From an alpha proteobacterium BAL199 (GTDB lineage Bacteria; Pseudomonadota; Alphaproteobacteria; Thalassobaculales; Thalassobaculaceae): 64,000 bases of DNA. Location of the stretch: the NCBI GenBank assembly GCA_000171835.1, contig ABHC01000012.1, positions 112,609-176,608 on the forward strand, written 5' to 3'. The position numbers were made by a program, and so were the translations under genes. The notes beneath the pieces were generated by a model. That model was not told the DNA's origin. It worked only from the letters and a program-made list of their open reading frames with translations, and searched no databases. Numbering within the stretch: position 1 is the first letter of the stretch; every line of letters begins with the position of its first letter. Of the stretch, positions 61,926-64,000 are shown one piece after another.

Positions 61926-62939
61926 TCAACCGGTCAGCCGGTTCAGGTAGTCGACCATGCAGTCGTCCGACCAGACCCGCCCGCCGACCGCATGGAACCC
62001 GACATGCCCGCCGCGTCGCGGTAGCAGCGGTGTCAGGTTCGGGCTGCCGGCCCAATCATACTCCCTGTAGGCCGCGCCGGGGATCCAAGGATCGTCAAGC
62101 GCGTGGATCACCAACGTCGGAACCGGAACTGCCGGCATGAACCGTCCGGCCGAGCACCGGGAATAATATTCGGCTGCGTCGGCGAACCCGTTGCGCGGCG
62201 CGGTGAACCGGTCGTCAAACTCGATGATGCTTCGCACTCCGGCCAGTGCTTTACGAATCGCCGGCATCAGCTCGTCAGGCGCCTGCGCCAGTTCCTGTTT
62301 CATACGGGCCAGCAGCCGCCGGTGATAAACCCGGTTTCGGGGCGAGCCGAGCTTTGCAGCAGCAGCCGCGAGATCGATCGGCGCCGAGACCGAGACCGCG
62401 GCGCGGATCGGAAACACATCACCGAACTCGGCCAATCCCTTGAGCAGCAGGTTGGCGCCCAGCGACCAACCGACGGTCACGAGTCCATTGCCTGTAAGGG
62501 TCGATGGCAGTTGGCTGAGCACGGCCTCCAGATCCTCCGACCGCCCGGAGTGATACTGTTCGCGGCAGACCTTCCGGCACGGACCTGCCCCCCGGAGGTT
62601 CAGGCGCAGAACCGGGAACCCGGCCTCCAACAACCGCCCGGCGGCCCTCAGGACGTACCGGCTGTCGGCGCATCCGGTCAGACCGTGCAGCAGCACTGCC
62701 AACGGTCGGGACCGTCCTGCCGTTCGCGGACGCTCCAGCGTTCCCGACAGGATGTCGCCGGTGCCATCCGGCATCGGAAATTCGAGGACGGTGGTCTCGG
62801 CTGGATCATGCGGATCGTTAGCCGGCATCACGACGTCGCGAACCGTCTGCAGATCGCCGCCAATCCAGGGTAGGCGCGGCCTGAAGGTCGGAAACGACAC
62901 CGATGACCGCGCCGTCGGCGCGGCACTGTCAGTCAGCAT
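61926..62939 (-). CDS. Alpha/beta hydrolase, YheT family
   Basis: 337 aa. The fold is shown by LLHGLTGCADSRYV (oxyanion region), the nucleophile elbow GWSLGANLL, Asp in HALDDPWIPG and His in RRGGHVGFHA. The family (YheT/PHPT-like) holds esterases of uncertain substrate. The start is set by an 11-bp overlap with the preceding hydrolase gene; a 16-codon upstream extension lies within that gene. Confidence 0.87.
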   Translation of the reverse strand: MLTDSAAPTARSSVSFPTFRPRLPWIGGDLQTVRDVVMPANDPHDPAETTVLEFPMPDGTGDILSGTLERPRTAGRSRPLAVLLHGLTGCADSRYVLRAAGRLLEAGFPVLRLNLRGAGPCRKVCREQYHSGRSEDLEAVLSQLPSTLTGNGLVTVGWSLGANLLLKGLAEFGDVFPIRAAVSVSAPIDLAAAAAKLGSPRNRVYHRRLLARMKQELAQAPDELMPAIRKALAGVRSIIEFDDRFTAPRNGFADAAEYYSRCSAGRFMPAVPVPTLVIHALDDPWIPGAAYREYDWAGSPNLTPLLPRRGGHVGFHAVGGRVWSDDCMVDYLNRLTG

Positions 62940-63813
62940 CGGTCGTCTCGTCCGCTTCGGAATCGTCAAACGACAGCAGCCATTCATGCACGATCTTGAT
63001 CTGCTCCTCGCTCATCAATGCCGGTGCATGCCCGCATCCGGGAAATTCGACCAGCTCGGCTTTCGGGCCGCGCTTGGTCATCTCCTGGGCGGTTTCACGG
63101 GTCAACAGGTCCGAGCGTTCGCCGCGGAGCACCAGGACCGGACAGGTTATGGCGTCCCAGACCGACCAGAGATCAACGTCGTTCATCGGCTCCTGGAAAA
63201 CATCGCCGATCGCCGGATCGTAGTGCAGCGCATAGGTGCCGTTTTCCTGACGGATTGCCGAATGCAGGGTCAGATCTGACCAGCCCAATTCGTCCGGAAT
63301 CCCGAAATCGGCATAGATCGTCTGAAAATATGCGGCCGCCTCCTGCAGGTTGCGGAACCGCGGATCCTTGCCGACGTGCTCACCGATCCGCTCCAGGGCC
63401 ACCTTCGGGATGAACGGCCCGACATCGTTCAACACCAGCCGCCGGATCGGACTCTCCGGTTGGGCCGCCATCAGCATGCCGATCAATCCGCCCATCGACG
63501 TGCCGACCAGATCCACCGATTCCAGGCCGCGGTAGTCCAGGAAGGCCCCCATGTGCTTCAGGTAGGTCGGGTAGGTGTAGGCGGTCTTGTCCGCGAGCCA
63601 CCCGGATCGACCGCGCCCGGCGACATCCACCTCGATCACACGAAAATCCCGGGCCATCGCGGTCGCCAGGCGATCGAAGTCCCGGCCGTTGCGCGTCAAG
63701 CCGTGCACACACACGACCACCCGTTCGCGGGAACGCGCGCCGAAATCGGTGAAGGCGAGCCAGACCGTTCCGTTGTCGTCGGTGTAGGGGAAACTTCCAG
63801 CGTTCGGACGCAT
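62929..63813 (-). CDS. Alpha/beta hydrolase
   Basis: 294 aa. VCVHGLTRNGRDFD (oxyanion loop), nucleophile in VGTSMGGLIGM, Asp region in LRGERSDLLT and His in FPGCGHAPALM form the usual triad. The substrate is unknown. GAGG lies 5 nt before the chosen ATG at 63813; a GTG eight codons upstream is possible. Its last 11 bp overlap the next hydrolase, so the two are translated together. Confidence 0.88.
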   Translation of the reverse strand: MRPNAGSFPYTDDNGTVWLAFTDFGARSRERVVVCVHGLTRNGRDFDRLATAMARDFRVIEVDVAGRGRSGWLADKTAYTYPTYLKHMGAFLDYRGLESVDLVGTSMGGLIGMLMAAQPESPIRRLVLNDVGPFIPKVALERIGEHVGKDPRFRNLQEAAAYFQTIYADFGIPDELGWSDLTLHSAIRQENGTYALHYDPAIGDVFQEPMNDVDLWSVWDAITCPVLVLRGERSDLLTRETAQEMTKRGPKAELVEFPGCGHAPALMSEEQIKIVHEWLLSFDDSEADETTDAD

Positions 63814-63973
63814 CGGCACCTCAAGCAACGGTCGCACGGGTCGGCAGTGTCCGGCGGTTGATCCGCAAGTTCAACTGGAGCGTTGCGCAACACTGTGCAC
63901 TACCGGTAACGGAACCATGTCGCCATCGCAGCGGTTCCCCTTCCAGGACTATCAAACCAGGGAGTACCCAGCG

Positions 63974-64000
63974 ATGGCTGAAGCCACCAAGGCCGCTAAC
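63974..64000 (+). CDS. Start of a gene cut by the window end
   Basis: Nine codons (MAEATKAAN) after a GGGAG site. The short start resembles phasin genes, but nine residues are not enough to name it. Confidence 0.4.

Noticed and set aside
61928..61943. AACCGG-TCAG-CCGGTT hairpin between hemB and the hydrolase gene
   Set aside because: It overlaps the last codons of the hydrolase gene and has no T-run on either strand, so I do not call it a terminator.

Overview
The window is 64 kb of G+C-rich bacterial chromosome, densely packed with genes. It is almost certainly from an alphaproteobacterium of the Rhodospirillales type. The evidence is gene order: trpG-trpD-trpC-moaC-moeA-lexA, then comEC/gltX and gltA, followed on the minus strand by rpsB-tsf-pyrH-frr-uppS-cdsA-dxr-rseP-bamA-ompH-lpxD-fabZ-lpxA-lpxI-lpxB, and later proS-lolC/E-lolD-dnaE. 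Use of LpxI, a short ProS without the editing insertion, an aspartate-rich HemB and an LdtR-like MarR protein all agree. The lipid A, BamA and Lol genes show a Gram-negative cell. I saw no rRNA, tRNA, insertion sequence, prophage or CRISPR array.

Region 1 (1-26 kb, left part 1-20.6 kb) is accessory metabolism. A short plus-strand set (methyltransferase, enoyl-CoA hydratase, PaaI-type thioesterase) is followed by a GNAT gene and an ArsC-type reductase. A minus-strand operon (5794-2871) holds a GntR/FCD regulator, an EctD-like 2-oxoglutarate dioxygenase and an oxidoreductase with a C-terminal SAF domain. A perfect 17-bp palindrome overlaps the -10 element of its promoter. katG stands alone with its own terminator. 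An eight-gene minus-strand operon (16525-8557), divergent from an IclR regulator, encodes an acyl-CoA dehydrogenase, two CaiB-type CoA-transferases, two short-chain dehydrogenases, a two-subunit IpdAB-like enzyme and a 2-hydroxyacid dehydrogenase. It looks like a complete acyl-CoA catabolic pathway for a substrate I cannot name, and it is the best candidate here for an undescribed system. Nitroreductase, TauE/SafE exporter, ElaA-type GNAT and YibQ-type genes follow.

Region 2 (20.7-48.4 kb) is conserved housekeeping: tryptophan and molybdopterin biosynthesis, LexA, ComEC, GltX, citrate synthase, then the long translation / isoprenoid / envelope / lipid A cluster. Upstream of rpsB lies a roughly 570-bp gene-poor stretch with a strong hairpin in the rpsB leader. 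Next to it is a small DUF6958-like gene whose reading frame is broken by one base, then an M81 (MlrC-like) peptidase.

Region 3 (48.5-64 kb) holds dnaE, an inverted pentapeptide-repeat gene inserted between dnaE and lolD, lolC/E, proS, an LdtR-like MarR gene with an inverted repeat upstream, a valine catabolic trio (isobutyryl-CoA dehydrogenase, 3-hydroxyisobutyryl-CoA hydrolase, 3-hydroxyisobutyrate dehydrogenase), hemB with a recognisable promoter, and two overlapping alpha/beta hydrolases. The window ends nine codons into another gene.
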